Part shown: positions 25,801-40,800 of the stretch, one piece after another
How positions within the stretch are numbered: the first letter of the stretch is position 1
How the letters are laid out: every line of letters starts with the position of its first letter
Assembly: GCA_907165065.1 (NCBI GenBank)
Contig: OU015527.1
Location: 21,403,686-21,467,685, forward strand
DNA length: 64,000 nt
Direction: 5' to 3'
DNA from: Caprimulgus europaeus
Lineage: Eukaryota; Chordata; Aves; Caprimulgiformes; Caprimulgidae
Made by a program: the position numbers and the translations under genes
Notes under the pieces: model-generated
What the model was told of the DNA's origin: nothing
The model's database searches: none
Seen by the model: only the letters and a program-made list of their open reading frames with translations

Positions 25801-28800
25801 CAAGAACAGTTCTACAGCCCAAAACCAGAAGCAGCAAATTAAACGTTAAATATAACTTGAGAAAATTTCCTCAGAGTCTCACTACACCATCCTAGAGAAA
25901 ATGGGGCTGACACCAGCAGAAAGAAAGGTAACATTAGTCATTAGAAAGGCTTAATGACAGCAATCTTCAAAGTAAAGGTAGTGACAAGTAATTTGTAAAC
26001 TTTGGAAACTAAGAACTAATGGGAATGACAGAGAGAGTTGGGTGTTCTGGATGGCAGACATCGTTTGTTAAGAAGCAAGGTGTAGGGATTTTGATAGTCC
26101 TGTTGTGGGTGGGGAAGTTCATTGGCATAAAAACAGAAGGTCTGGGCATGTTTTATATTTATTGTAAAAAAATAGTTCGGATTCATTTACCTGGTTACAT
26201 GCTGGAGCATAGGGGATTTGCCACCAGGAATAATGCTTACTGAGATTAAGTGATTTTTGTCAAGGTAAAGAATAGTCCTGTGAGGAATCCTCTTATGGCA
26301 GATCTTATTTAAGTTACAGGGTCTAGTAATTTGTTTAATAATTATTTCATAACACTGCAGAAAGAGGTGACGGTAGGGTGATAACAGAGTATACAGCTAC
26401 TTAAAAATCTTCTTTTCAAGATGCTTCATGAAAAGCTGCCTTGGCTAAAATACAGCTCTTTTGCAGCTGTGCCAACAGTTTGAAGAAAATGTTGGTTACT
26501 GAGTGCAGAGTTGTTGTAGGTGAGGAGCAAAGAGATAAGCTCTATGTATCTTTTGGCTGCAGCCAAAACAGTTCAAGAAGGACAGGGAACTGCTTGAGAG
26601 AAACCAGCGCAGAGCCACCAAGATGATGGAGTGGAGCATCTCCCTTATGAGGAAAGGCTGAGGGAGCTGGGCCTCTTTAGCTTGGAGAAGAGGAGGCTGA
26701 GAGGGGACCTTATTAATGTTTATAAATATATGAAGGGTGAGTGTCAGGAGGATGAAGCCAGGCTCTTCTCAGTGGTGTCCAATGATAGGACAAGGGGCAA
26801 TGGGTGTAAGCTGGAACACGGGAGGTTCCGCTTAAACTTGAGAAGAAACTTCTTTACAGTGAGGGTGACAGAGCACTGGAACAGGCTGCCCAGGGAGGGT
26901 GTGGAGTCTCCTTCTCTGCAGACATTCAAGACCCGCCTGGACGCCTTCCTGTGTGATCTCATCTAGGTGTTCCTGCTCTGGCAGGGGGATTGGACTAGAT
27001 GGTCTTTCAAGGTCCCTTCCTATTCCTAACATTCTGTGATTCTGTGATTCTGTGATCCAGCATTCAAGGCAAGCAATGTGGGTAGCCTACTATGGGACAC
27101 TGATCCTCTGGCTGGTAACACCTATGGGAGCCCTGAAGTGCTTAATGTTGTAGCTTAAAGAACAAGTCCAGTGTGGTCCAGAGGGACTTTGGAGTTTGAG
27201 ATTATGTTAGATGAGGGGTGGGACTTATTAATCTCAATATTTTTTTTGTGGGAGTGGTTGTGTGTTTGAAATGGCTGGCCTGCCAGGATTCTCTTGTTTC
27301 TGTGTCTTGGGGAAGAAGCAAAAAGCTGCTCGGAGAAGGGTGGATTAGTTGTCATTTTCCTGGAGCCCTCCCTCCTGGAGCAGAAGGGACAAAGTGATTT
27401 CTTAACTTTTGAGGGCAACAGCAATATATGGGTACCTTCAGTAAATAACTAAATTGTACAGCAACATGGTCCCTCCCTCTAGGCTTATTTCCTTCTTTCA
27501 AAAGAAGGCAAGCCAGTAACAGCACCACAGAGAATACATTAATTTAGCTAGCTTCACTTCATTCCTGTAAGAAAAAAAAAAAAAAAAAGAGTAAACCAGA
27601 GAAACTGGCTGGGAATCATAGCTCTCAGCTTGTTGTCTCCATGGAACAGATAAAAATGCACTGTATCAAGTCCAGTTAAGTTCTGCCAGGAACTGTTTGG
27701 AAACATTCAGCTGAAAATTGATCACCTTACTGAAAGGGAAAAGGCCTCCCTTCCACAGATCTGAGAATCCTACTGGGTTCCACATGTGTCAGAACACCTA
27801 TAGTGTGCCATTAAAAAAATTCTGCTCTCAGAATGGAGAACGTAAGAGCATCTAAAGGGATCTGTCAGTGAAATATGAGTCAAAAGTTTATTGTGCACTT
27901 TTGCTTTTCTACCCAGCATCTGAAAAGCCTCCTTTGTAACTGAACAAGAACTGTGATCTGTCATTTGAAACCTAAGTTTCCTATCTCCTATGGTTTCTTT
28001 TCCCCCTTAAAACACTTTTTTTCACAGAATTCAAATTTGCTTTTTTTTTTGCAACACTTATAGCCATTTGATGCGTGAGGCTGTAAAGTCCCTTTGAACT
28101 TATCTCAATGCCAGTAAAGACATCAAAATTAACCTTCTAATTCAAATCAACTAATATATTTCACAGACTTTTCAGCTCTTCAACTTAGATAAGGTATGTA
28201 GTATTCCACCAAGAAAAAAAAAATAAAAAATAGGGGAAGATAGGTGACTATTTTAAAAACAGCCTGAGAATTCAGCATAGAATTGTTGTTTTTATTGTGG
28301 GTTAGTAAGAATATTCTCTCTGGAACATAGCAGAATGGATTTAGGCTATTTAAACTTTTCAGTTTAACTCCAAAGAACAATTTAGTTTTTATGAGGAAGA
28401 TCACTATGAAACTATTTAAAAACCTACAAACATAAAAGTACAAGTTCAGCTTACTTTGCCAACTAACAACAAAATATTTATTACAAATAAAAACAATAAA
28501 AAACTTGAATTTTTCACTCACCGGTGCCAATACTACTTGACTATTGCATAGAAAAACATTAAAAGAAAAAGGAAGGAAAAGAGAATAAGAATTTCAATAC
28601 ATCATAAGTTTTCTTTAGGAATGCAATACTTGAATACAGAAAGTCTGACCCTGGTAGAGCCCAGCTCCCATCATCACAGACCAGAAACCTGACCTCTAGG
28701 CTCCAATATCAGCATAAGAAATGACAGCTGCTCCAAGCACCTTTTTACATGAACACAGAACATGCAAGACAATTTGATGGGCTCACCACGTGCAGATGCC

Positions 28801-31800
28801 TGTATGAATCATTTCACTCAGTACTGCTAAGAGAGGCTTACAAAGTGAGTTGGTATCCGTGATAACCCTAAGGCTGTACTGCAGCAAAGTGACTGGATGT
28901 TATGGAATATTAGCCCTACTCTGAGGTTCACCTGTTATGTGGCTAAACTGATTTTGGTCTTCATGGCAAAAATCTGCATGCTCCAGCCTGTAAATTCTAT
29001 GTAAAAGCAACAATTATTAAATCAACATAAAGCTGGGATTTGGGGAAGAGGAGGGGGTTGGGGGAGCACAGTTAGGCTTAAATTCTTACTGTTCTGTTGA
29101 GAAAGAAGAGCAATATACAGAAGCATTTCTCATTCTGCCTCTCCCATGTACGTTCCCATTAACTTTCCACCTCACTTATTCATGCACACCTCCAAGAGCA
29201 CATTATCATTCTTACTTGTACTCTGGGTTGTCCATCCATTTAGTATACAGTTCAGATGACAGGTTCAAACAGTCTTGGAGGCCCAGCCAGCAGGCTGTTG
29301 CAAAAAGTTTCTCCAAATACACTCTTGAAGGGAAGCCAAAATAACAAGAATAAAAGATATGTATTCCCCATTTGGAGTACTTGCACTGTGCTTGACCAGC
29401 CAGCACATTTTCAGAACGTGATGCTGTTAACCCAGGAGAATCTCTACTAGAAACATCTGAAGTTTAATAAAAATAAAAAATTAAACTACCAATAATGGGT
29501 TCTTGACATCAATATTCATGGACATTAGTGAGGCTACCAATGTACTATTTTTCTTAGAGGTTTTTTTGTGTTTTTATTCCTCTTGGTAGTTTTAAGAGAT
29601 TAGTTGCATCTAGTCCAAATCAGTCTGACATTCCAAATTGCGGCTTCAGTAGCCTTTGGAAGTGAACTATTTTAAAGTTCTAGTGATTGATCCATAAATC
29701 TGAGGTTCACTGCTCTCAGTTTTTTCCCAACTAGTAGCAGCCTGTTAAGCCTCTTCTCCCATAAACAAAAGCTACCACTCAGATCATTAAACTATAATAT
29801 TTTATGCTCACTAAGTAGACTGAAAATATCCCAAACTATCCTGATACTGAAGTTTCATTGGAGGTATCATCATAAATAACACACATTTATAGTACAGGAA
29901 CAATAACAATTCAATTACATCCAAATTAAAGCAGAACACTTACTGAGCAAAATAGTCATCTTCCAAAGCATCAACATTTTGACGAATAAAACCTGCATAA
30001 TAATGGTATATTGGCAACATTCTCTTTAAAAGGTATTTCTTTTAAAAGAAAGGAAAGAAAAATTACTTTAATTAAAGATGCAAGTTTTTATTTCACTGTA
30101 TTTTTCTTTACTTATTCATATTTATTCTAAAAATTTACCACTTGACAACACAGCATATTAAAATAAAGTATATAAACTGGGTCTAAAATTCAATACATGT
30201 GTATATTCATTCAAACTGGGAAGTTACCATTTCACATCACCAGAGCCTGTGAACTCCTTATGAAAGAAAACAAATGCTTATTCTCAAAGAAAAATAAGTT
30301 GTTCTCATATATTTTAAACATACCTTTAATTTAGAACTTAAGAGAAACTATTGCAGGATTACACTTTAAACAAAAGTGAAATCTTCTTCAAACACAAGTC
30401 AAGGAAATAAATAAGTCAGTATCATCTCAGGTAGCTCAAATATGGGAAAGAATAATCTAATTTAGTATCTAAACCAAATTTCTTCTTTCTCTCCGTGAAG
30501 ATGAACTGGAAGGCAGCGCAAAACACAGAGCACATACGTTCTATATCCCCTTTATACACAGCAGTGTTACTCTCATTACTTACTACTGACTGTTTGCTAC
30601 TGACTGATAGCTGTATTTTCTGAATCCTCAGCTTTACAAAAACCTAGGATCAGGCTTAATATAAAGAATGTAAATAGATTTCTGCTTTACAATTAGAATT
30701 ACTCATGATTCAGTGATATTCATCATTGACAAATACATAAAAATAAGTACCCCCTCCTATTTAAAATAAAAGTTAACAAAATCATGCAAAGGAATGACAA
30801 GAACTATGACCCATCATAGTCATAATTACATTCCTTTTAGTCTGATTTATTTAAATAGTCCTGTACCTTTGCTAACTAACAGAAAAGGTGATACCTTTAA
30901 AAGTGGATATACTTCATAGTTTTTCAGAGTACTTTCCAAATTCTCAGGTACTAGATTTAACAATACCACATTCCATATGAAGAGTTCATCTTCTTTGGCA
31001 AGGTACTTTGTTAGTTCAAGTGCTGTTTCAATCTGAATGTATCCAAACCTATTTGAAGATAAAAAAACCTCACACTTGAGCATACCTATTCACACGAATT
31101 ACCTAAGATGAATTTCTGTTTATTTATGAAACTGACAATAAAACATCTGGATACTGCATGGAGAGTGACCTAGAAAAGACCTTGGAAAATAACATAAATA
31201 TAAAACAATGGTGCCTCTAAGAGCTGAACTCTCAAAACATTTATTACAGAGCACAGTGCCACTATCAAAGTAACAAGACAATGACAGCAATAAGCATGGC
31301 AATATGCAGACTGTATTCTGTTTGTGTCTGCAGGATACAGTATGGGCACATTTACAGTACGTATCACCCAGTAGAACAAAATGAAGGAAACCAGCAGTAT
31401 TTTGAGTTATAACACATTTGTATTTTTTTTTGCTAAACATATTTTCATTACCAATAAAATGCCAATTCAGGCCCCTCTCCTCCAGAACAGAAACATTTCT
31501 AGTGTACTTACATAGGAGCACAGTTCTATACTTCACAGGTACATTCCTTATTACATACTAGGTTTGAGCTCTCGTGTGAGAAACAACATTGGTATGAGAG
31601 AAGGAATGGGAATTTGTACTTCTCAGAGCTACCTTCACAGGCTCCCTCTGAGGAGGGACAGTATGCTTTGGCCACCTCCTCCCTGAGCTGCCACATCATA
31701 GGTATCTATCTGAGGTTTTTGGGATCTCTGGTATGTTTGAGGCACAGATATATTTATTACTTCTTCAGCTTCCTACACTATTGCTGACCTCTAGCACCAC

Positions 31801-34800
31801 AGACTTGAACAAGTGAGTCATCCATCAGCAAGGAAAATTAAAGAGGTATTAAGAGTGATGCAGGACAGCATTACAGCTGAGATAGCCCAGAATAAATGAA
31901 GGAAAATTGAGAATGTTCTTTCAGAATATTTTTCTGTTACAACAAATCTAAATTAGTCCCTGAAAAGTTTATGACATTGCCACTATTTAAAATATTTCCT
32001 AAGAGGTGGACCAAAAGTTAAAAGAAATTTTAAAGAAATTGCTCAGTACTGACAGAAGAATGGATTAAATACTTAACTACCCCACCATTTTGTGAAAACA
32101 GCTGTTGTTCTTATGAGGCACATATGGGTAGGAAAGGACAATGCAGAAGTAGCAATGTTAAATACAATAATGTAGTTTAATCATCTTTTGTGACATATTC
32201 AAAACATACTTACTGTGTCAATGCAAAAACATCATCTATCAGCTGGAACCTGCTGACAGCGGGAATAGCCTGCAGAAAGTATTCGTGTGGAATTAATAGA
32301 TCTAAAAATGTCATTAAGAGTTTAAAAAAAGCTTTACTATGCTTCAGAAGGATAAGACAAGTGCCTAACACTTTTTCTAAGCCAAAATCTTCTACAAAAC
32401 ATCACTAAATGATCCTGCATTTTAAGCTGAAATTATGTATTTGCTTTTAGGGATGTTTATGTATATAAATATACAGCTACATAATATATTTTTATATTTA
32501 AATATACAGCTACAGTACATTAAGCATGGAATTTAAAGACCCCTCTTACTTGCACGCCATAATGAAAATTAAAATACAGAAATGCTACATTTCCTAAAAA
32601 TATCCTAGTTATATCATTTTGGTACATTTTTTCCTTTTGAGACTTCAGTTCAGAATACATACTCGGATTAGTCCAGAGCAGAGTCTCTGGCACTATCATG
32701 AATTAAACGACCAAGGCAGAGCCATAACCCCTGCCTACAGCTCATGCTCTCATGAGGACTGCTGGCCCCTCCTCGTCTCCTCCCTGCTTCTGTACCCTCT
32801 CAGCTCAGCCACTGCCCAAGCGAAACTTCCCCCTGACCAATGCAAAAAAGGGCTGCAAGTCAGCACACACCTCATTTCCTGCTGACTTAAGATTTGCTGT
32901 GAAAGCAAAAAGTCTAGAAGAAAGGAAGCCAGTGTGCTGTAGAAAGGTCTAACCACACTGTATGCTCTGATCAGACTCATGTCCAGACCTTCTAAAGAAG
33001 TCATCTGACTGCACTTATTACTGGCATGCTGAAAGCTTAAACTTTCTTACCGTTGTTACCAAAACCAATGAGCTGACATTACTACTGAAGCCTCTGGCTC
33101 ACTCTAAGGTCAGGCAACATCAAATACTATACAGCCACATGTATAGGCTGTTCTGTACCACTTTCACTTTCAGCCCAAGCTATGACAAGTCAGAGGTGGG
33201 ATGAAATCTACTCTGAATTACAGTGTCTACAGAGGACTGAAAGAGCCCAAGTAGAACTGACTGGAACTTCTCTTCTAAGAAAAATCTCCAACAAAAAAAA
33301 ACCCCACCATTCAACCAAAACCCAAGTCAGATGATTTTTCATTTTTTTCCCCCACTGGCAAAAATATTGTGCTTTGAGGTAATATGGAAATAAAAAGCTT
33401 TCTCCCAGCTTTCCTTCTTCATAGTTACCTAATAGCAGATAAAGCTCAGTCACATATGTGTACTGATAACTCTTCGAGACAAATTTAAGAGACTGGAAGA
33501 ACCACAAGCTGTTCAGACAACTTTGAAGACAAGAATGCCATCTCATTTTGATGCTTATGTGAAACTATTTTGGCCTTTTCCTCTTTCACTATGAAAGGCT
33601 GCCAGTAACTTCAGTGGCACAATGGTAGATCACTTCTTCTTAAGTGACACACAAGTTTCTCATTATTCCAGGTTTTCATCAATGTAATTACTGGTAAGAA
33701 CTGCAAGAAGAAATACATGGAAAGTCTGGTTATAAGCTTGAGAAAACCAATATGATCTTACCTTTGGATCATTTTCAAGCGAGTATGCTAATCTTTTCAA
33801 GTTTAATTGATCATAGTTCACTCTGTAGTATCCACTTAAATTTACATTTAGCAGGATCCAGTCATATTCTGACTTCAATACTTGCATTTCAGGAAACACT
33901 TCTGTAAAGTGACATTAAAATGTATCATTTTATTTTCTGCACACTGCTAAATTATCTTGTTTGCTCCTATCCTTTAGCTCATAGGCAGCTGAGAGAGTTC
34001 AGAAGGGTTACCCAAGAACAAACAGTCTGTATGAGGAGCAAAATCCTCACATGCCACTGCAGAACATGCAGCCCCAGCATGCCTGCTGCTCCCAGTGGTG
34101 ACCCAAAACACAATGCTCAGTACCTTACAGAGGAACTGACCACCTACTAGTATTCACAGAAATGGAGATCAAGGAAAGCCAAACAGCTAAATTTATGCAA
34201 GACACAAGCAATAGGAAAAAATATATTAAATAAAATAGCCTCATAGCCCTTTTGAGTTACAACACTCCCTAAAGACCTCCTTCTGCAGTTCCATTTCATC
34301 TCGCTACTACTTACTTTATGTGTGCTTGTCCGATTACTTGTTCCTGATAGCCTACAGTGCATGTGAAGGAGCCAGCGCAGCCTTGAAGACTCTAAGCTGC
34401 CTCATCAGAAGAGGATTCAAATGCTGCTTTAACTGGCTATAATCATCCTGATTTAAGAAGGCAAACTCTTTTAAGACAGTAAATCAATATTGGTGAGTAG
34501 TCTAGATGTAGCACTGCTTTATCCTGAACAGAAGACTGAGATTTCAATGTGTTTTGACAGAGCAAGTACTACAGGATTCATCCTCAGTCATCCTCACAAG
34601 TCAAATAAGACAGAAAAGTGCATGGAATCTGCCATAGATAGTGGCTTAACCATTTGAAAATCGCATGGATGGCTACAATAGGGCACTAGCAGTACTTCTG
34701 CTATGTGGCATATGGGTTCAGTGCACTGTTCATCATCAACAACTCTTTTAGATCCAGCTAAAATAGCAAAACGATGCTCCTCCATTCCCCAGGCTGAGCA

Positions 34801-37800
34801 AAACATGTTCTACCATAAGAGCACCATCTTCCTAGTGTGTCTGTATTTGCTGTGCACATGTTTCACGCAGAGACAGTGACTAACACAATTCTATGGGCAG
34901 AAGCTAAGTATGTAGGCTTTGCCCGAGGAGCCCTCAACCAACAGGATAGGCTTTTAACGCTGTACAATGCAGCACTGAATGAACTCACTGCTCATAGCAG
35001 CCCAGCTTGGACCTTGGAGTTTAAATTAACCTGTTTAGAAGTATGATAAATTAGCTCTTACAGAGCTCTTTGCAGCAAAAATACATATATGCAAAATCAC
35101 TTTTAAGATGTTTCCTCTTTATATATTATTATGCCACTGCAGCATCTATTCCAAAATTCAAGTTAAAACTGTACTTTGTACCAAATTCCTCATTTTCATT
35201 TACCAAAACCATTCTGATTAATACCTCTGAATGACAACATAACAGTTCTTCACCAAAAGCCATTTCAATCTCACAGGAACAAAATGGTAACTGAATGGAA
35301 AATTACCCTTAACATTTTTACCTTTGTAAGAAACCATTTGGTTTATTTATGCATCAAAAAGTAAAAAGGTAAATTATCATTTTTTTAATCTTAAAATGTG
35401 AATGCAAGTTCCTTGACTGAATAGCACATGACAAGTTTGATACATGGGTTTCGACAGGTGTTTTAAAGACTGAATTTCTCCTTTATCATAGTCTCTTCAG
35501 GAAGATGCAATATGACTGGTTTTTTTCGTAACTTGTGTAGCTCACAAGTCACATGATGGGTATGGAAATTGAATTGGTATAACTTCAATAATACAAGGTT
35601 AGCACATGACACTATTCCTTCCAAGCAAGTGCTGCCTAACAATTATTTTCTCCAAATGTTCTAATTTTTCACCCTAGCAATCACTGCTTTCTTTAAAGCA
35701 TTCAGGGAATAAACATCCACGGTTTGCTTATTTACTTGTCCATATACTGTGAAATGATCACTCAAGTGACTGTATTGCCTGAAAAAGAGGGAAAGTAGCT
35801 TTTCCACACTGCAAATAGAGGATGGAGAGCTGCAATATGCATTCCACAAACCTCAGTCCCTGCACCTCCTTGTAACTGATTCAAAACCTGGAGTGAATGG
35901 AGTTCAGAGCTGATTTGCCAAGGAAAAATTATTACCTCATTCTAATCATTACATTTCTTCTTTCTCAAAAAAATATAGCTGTTTATTGGAAAGCACTGAG
36001 ATGAGAAAGAACTGACAGAAAGAACTTTGTTTTTACAGATATCCATGTGTGACAATTTTGGGTCACTTCACACAGCTGGTTTTATTTTTTTCAGTCTTGT
36101 ATCTACTACTTGCGCTGATAATTTTCTGATATATTACAGATGAGATCCTACCTATACTCAAAAGCTGTCATTAACATCAATGGGATCTGCTGGGATAAGA
36201 ATAATACACAAGCATGAGGAGCCATGAGTTTGGATTTGTGTAGAAAATGACAAAATCAAAATTATTATGGAAAACTACTCATAATATGCACTCTACCATA
36301 TTATTAAAAACATACAATGAAGTTTGATGCAACATATAAAATAATATTATATTAACCTATTTGAAAATCTATTGCTATTGTAACATAAAATTAGCACAAC
36401 AGATAAACACAGACATTTCTGTAACAAAGTTTTATCTCCCTGTTCAGTTCAAATATATCCTCTGTTTATAGAGGAGTTAGGTGTGTGTTTATCAGCTCGG
36501 TTTTAGTATATCTGAACAAAGACATTACTTACTGCTGCTTTTATCAAGCCATATTAAGGGTTGTGATGATCCATTTCTCATCCAAAAAATAGGAATAATC
36601 CATGTGTTACTTAACAAAAAAAGAGATAATATAATTAATATTTACTTAATTAAAGTATTACTAGTAGTAGAGTAAACTACTAACAAAAAAACTCCTCTCA
36701 GCTGATGCTAAACTAGATTGCAGATGAGTTCCTTCTTACAAGAATCTCCATCTTACTTTCTCCTCTCTGATGCCTATCAGATGGTGGTACTTATGGTGGA
36801 TCAGCACTTAGATAAGGGAGTTTTAGTATGGCTTTAAACAGACACTCATATTGAGAATACTGTTTGATTCTAGGTATTTGAATACCACTGTATGTCTACT
36901 CTGGCTCCTTCAGGCATTAATTTTATTCTCCTAATTTATTACCTTCACTGTATCTCTGGAGAACATAAAGCTCCTTTTTAGAAGGGTACCCACTGAAAAA
37001 GGCCCTTGGGAAGCAATAGAACATTAATTCTGGCAACCGTAATTTCCTTTCTGAGGGAATGTAAAATTTCTGGCAAAAGAAAATGCAAACTTCAAAACCC
37101 TGAAAAATTCTGCAACACATGTCCTAGATTTTCTTACATTCACATGGCACTGCCTCTTGCTAGCTAGAGTAAAGGACTTAACATTGTAACGTGGAACTAC
37201 TTATTCGAGCTAACCAAAAACGCTGAATGGACTAATGCTCTGCAATTCCTTGAGCTTGGGAGCAAAGAAAACTCTGTGGTTCTTATCAAAATTTCTTTTG
37301 GTTGTTTGCATGACCAGCAATAGCAGCTAGGAAAAATCTGTTTGGGGTTTTGCTCTCTTTTATACTTTTTTCCCCACGTGAGAACCCATCTTCTGGGCCC
37401 TGTCCATGCATCCCAAGAGTCATGCCAACTGCTGAACTTCATGAAAGTTCAAACTCTAGCCATGAGTTTCCGAAGTGGGTGATCAAAGGCAGTTCCTTCT
37501 ATCAGCATTTTGAGACATCTAAATAAGCAGCACAGCTTTCAAAAGCACCAGGCACTCAGCACTGCTCACTGATAGGAACTTTAAAGCTGCTTGTTTGGTA
37601 CTTGGCACTTTCTGAAGAAGGGTTCATTTATATAAGTACTTAAATGCCAACCCCTTTATCCTTGCCAAGCAGAAAAGACTGACAATATGTGCACTGGAAA
37701 GAAGCTACAGCATGGTTCACCCAGGTTCCCAGTCTGTACAACTGAGGGATGAGGAAAGAAGAATATGCCAGGTAAAACTCCCGCCCTGCAAGCTATTCAC

Positions 37801-40800
37801 ATCCTGTGTCTGTCCTTACAAAGCTCTTATGTGGCTGGAAAAGTCACTACTCCAGAGGAAAGTAACCTTTTGGCAAAAGAATTGGCTTGCAGAACTATTG
37901 CAAACCCTAGTCTCAAAGAGATCTTACTGACAGCTCGTGACATAAACAAGTTAAAAAAGTTAAAAAATCAGATGGTCAAAACATAATATCCTAACTGAAG
38001 AGTTTCTTGCAAAAAATAGGACATACAAAATAAAAACACAAGCTAAACATACTTGTAAGAATCAGTACTGTTTTCTTTCTTTTTATTAAGAAATTGTTCC
38101 TGAGTGATTGTGCCAGTGGTTAGATTTAATGTTAAAACTGGAAACCCATTTTGGCATGTCCAGGAATCCATTATTTGTTTTACAGATGCTGGCAACTGAA
38201 CTTCATCCTGTGCATCTACAACCTACAAGAGAAACAGGAGTTAGAAATATTTATGATAAACAGGCACTTACTGATATTGCTTCAGCAACACTCTAGGGGT
38301 TAGTCTAACATATTAGAGAAAATATAACTGCTCAGCAGTTTGCTGGTCTTTGATTCATGCAAAAGATCAATGTAACAAAGTCCAAAGGACATTACTGACA
38401 TTATAATAAAGACAGCATAAGCCTTTTTAGGAATTATGAAATACTGAGATCACATTTCTCGTTCTTATAACCTGACTGCTAACCTTTCTCTTTTTAGTGT
38501 TAATATACATACACCCCTGTGTGGCTACGGCAGATTTGATTTGTTAATTTCATTCAAGTAAAGCTTTCAAAGCACAAAGATTTTTACTTGACTACCTAAC
38601 AAACGAACTGAACACTAAAGACAAATTGAAAAAGATACTAAGCTAGAGTCCCAACTAGTGTGAACTAGTATAGTCTGTGTTGGATTAAAAGATATGTCAG
38701 CCTTCTAAGACTAAGTCTGCGACATAGTGGAAGCCTTCTGCAGAGGAATAGGAAAGCGGAATTTTAAAAAATAAACCTAATATCAGCACCTGATATCAGC
38801 ACCTCATTCACATCTCTGACAAAATCAGCAAGGGGTGAAATGCTGAGCTACTGCCCTGGATATAGACTTTGCTGGATCTGTGACATACCAGCATCTTTAA
38901 TCACCAAGCCCAGAGCATCACATGCTTTAATTTGGCAAAACATAAATCCCAAAAGAATAGGCTATGCAATTTCATGTAGGCTTAGGCAATCTCCATGAAA
39001 CCCAAAACTCCACCTGTCCCCGATTTCCCATCTCATCTTTCTACTCCTTGTACTTAGCTCCACTGATCTCAGGTGCAGTAAAGCAGCCAAATGAACACTT
39101 GTGAAGACATTAGCTAAAAGCATCTGCAAAGCAATTTTTATATGAGACTGCATAAGGGACAGCAAAATCCCACTGCAGTCTTCTACAAATAGTATATGCC
39201 CTAAATTTAGACTGTGCCAAACACCAGAGCAAGAATACTAAATACAAAATCAGTACCATCTGTATGTGGGTCCAGAGATCATCTTGGTTAGCGTTTGAGA
39301 AGGAAAATTCTTTCAGATATGACTGTATGGAAACAAACAGAAGCATCAGAATTCATGAGGGTTCAATGGAAAACATCATCAAGGCAAACAGCAAAGCAAA
39401 CAATTGTCACTTTCAAGCTTATAAATCAAGATGAAGGCATTAGTTTTTCAAGCTTACGCTAAGTGCTCTGATAAACAATTTCTTGGTCAGGAAACTAGAA
39501 AGCATCCAGGTAACAGAAGCTCCCTGAAATACAAAAAATGTTATGAGAAAACATGAATTATTATTGCAATATTTTTTCAAACTGTGTTTCAGAGAAGTTA
39601 CTCAGGCTACTCCTATGCTTCATATTTGTTGGAGGTAAATTTTTTTTTCACTATTTATTTTATAGCCAAACAGATTTGCAACAGCCAATAAATTGCAGCA
39701 GAAACAAATTTTGAATGAGAAAGCAACCTGCAAAAAGCACTGTAATTTAATAGTTCATCTCAAACCTACTTTGTACCACTAGTTTAGAACAGACAAGAAA
39801 TGGGAATAATTTTATATTTTTTAACCTTGTTGTATGTGATGCTGTCAAACAGAGACATTAAAGAAAATGATCCTTTGATCTTGTCTTCACTCTCTGACAG
39901 CGATCGAACTCCTATTTCATTGTCTTCCCTTAAGACAGGTTGTACAACATGATCATAAAAGATTTTATCCTGCAAGAAAAAGACCAGTCTCAGTGAGCTA
40001 AACAGAAAACACTTATTCTCAGGAAACAAAAATGTAGATTATGCAATTAGCACTAATAGAAATAGCCTGTTAATAAACAAGGAATGATACTTTTCCTCCT
40101 TCCCTCACTTTTCTATTAAGTAATACACCCAACTGTAACATTTTCCACATGCAACATTAGTAATTAATGAAAACTGCACATCTGAAAAGACTGTGGGTTT
40201 GGGCCTGACAAAGACAATTACAGTGTAATCCTCAGGGAAAAATAAGTCAACTATATTAAAAAGCAAATTAACAAATACTGAAAACTGAAAACCGGTATCT
40301 TATTTACATCTGTATGTCATTAATATGGCAGCATTTTGCTCCAAAATTCTCTGTTTCTCCTGCTGCAAACATGAGCAATAATCTAAAAACTAAGCCACTA
40401 AGGCTTAACTATGTGTCATTACTGCTCTCTCCTGGTGAGAAACATGAGGAAAAATGGCTCCTTTGGTGTAAATCAGTGAAGTTCTCATTTTGTCAAATGG
40501 TGATTCAATTTCCCCAGATGAGTATCTGTCCTAAGATGGGATAGAACATGACATACTTACAAAGGTAAAGAATAGAACCTAAATTCTTAAGTCACTGCAG
40601 GCTACTTTGAAGACTTCTGCTTCTCAGGCTCATTAACTGGAAAGCGTCAAATTAATGAGATCAAATTTGCTGACCATTTTTTCTCCTTGTAAACAGATAG
40701 TAAATTTAATTTTCAGGGTTCAATTTGTAATTGGATGGTGATCAGTGTCACAAAATCTAGCTGGAGGCCAGTAACTAGTAGTGTATCCCGGGGGCAAATA

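Larger units (their letters stand above)
29324..33761. other. LVRN introns 12-15
   Basis: Intron 15: 29324-29943; intron 14: 30039-30894; intron 13: 31049-32213; intron 12: 32270-33761. Unique-looking AT-rich sequence. AAATATACAGCTACA occurs twice at 32466-32512, a small direct duplication. Confidence 0.7.
33902..39256. other. LVRN introns 9-11
   Basis: Intron 11: 33902-36532; intron 10: 36610-38052; intron 9: 38223-39256. No repeat family or nested gene recognised. Confidence 0.65.
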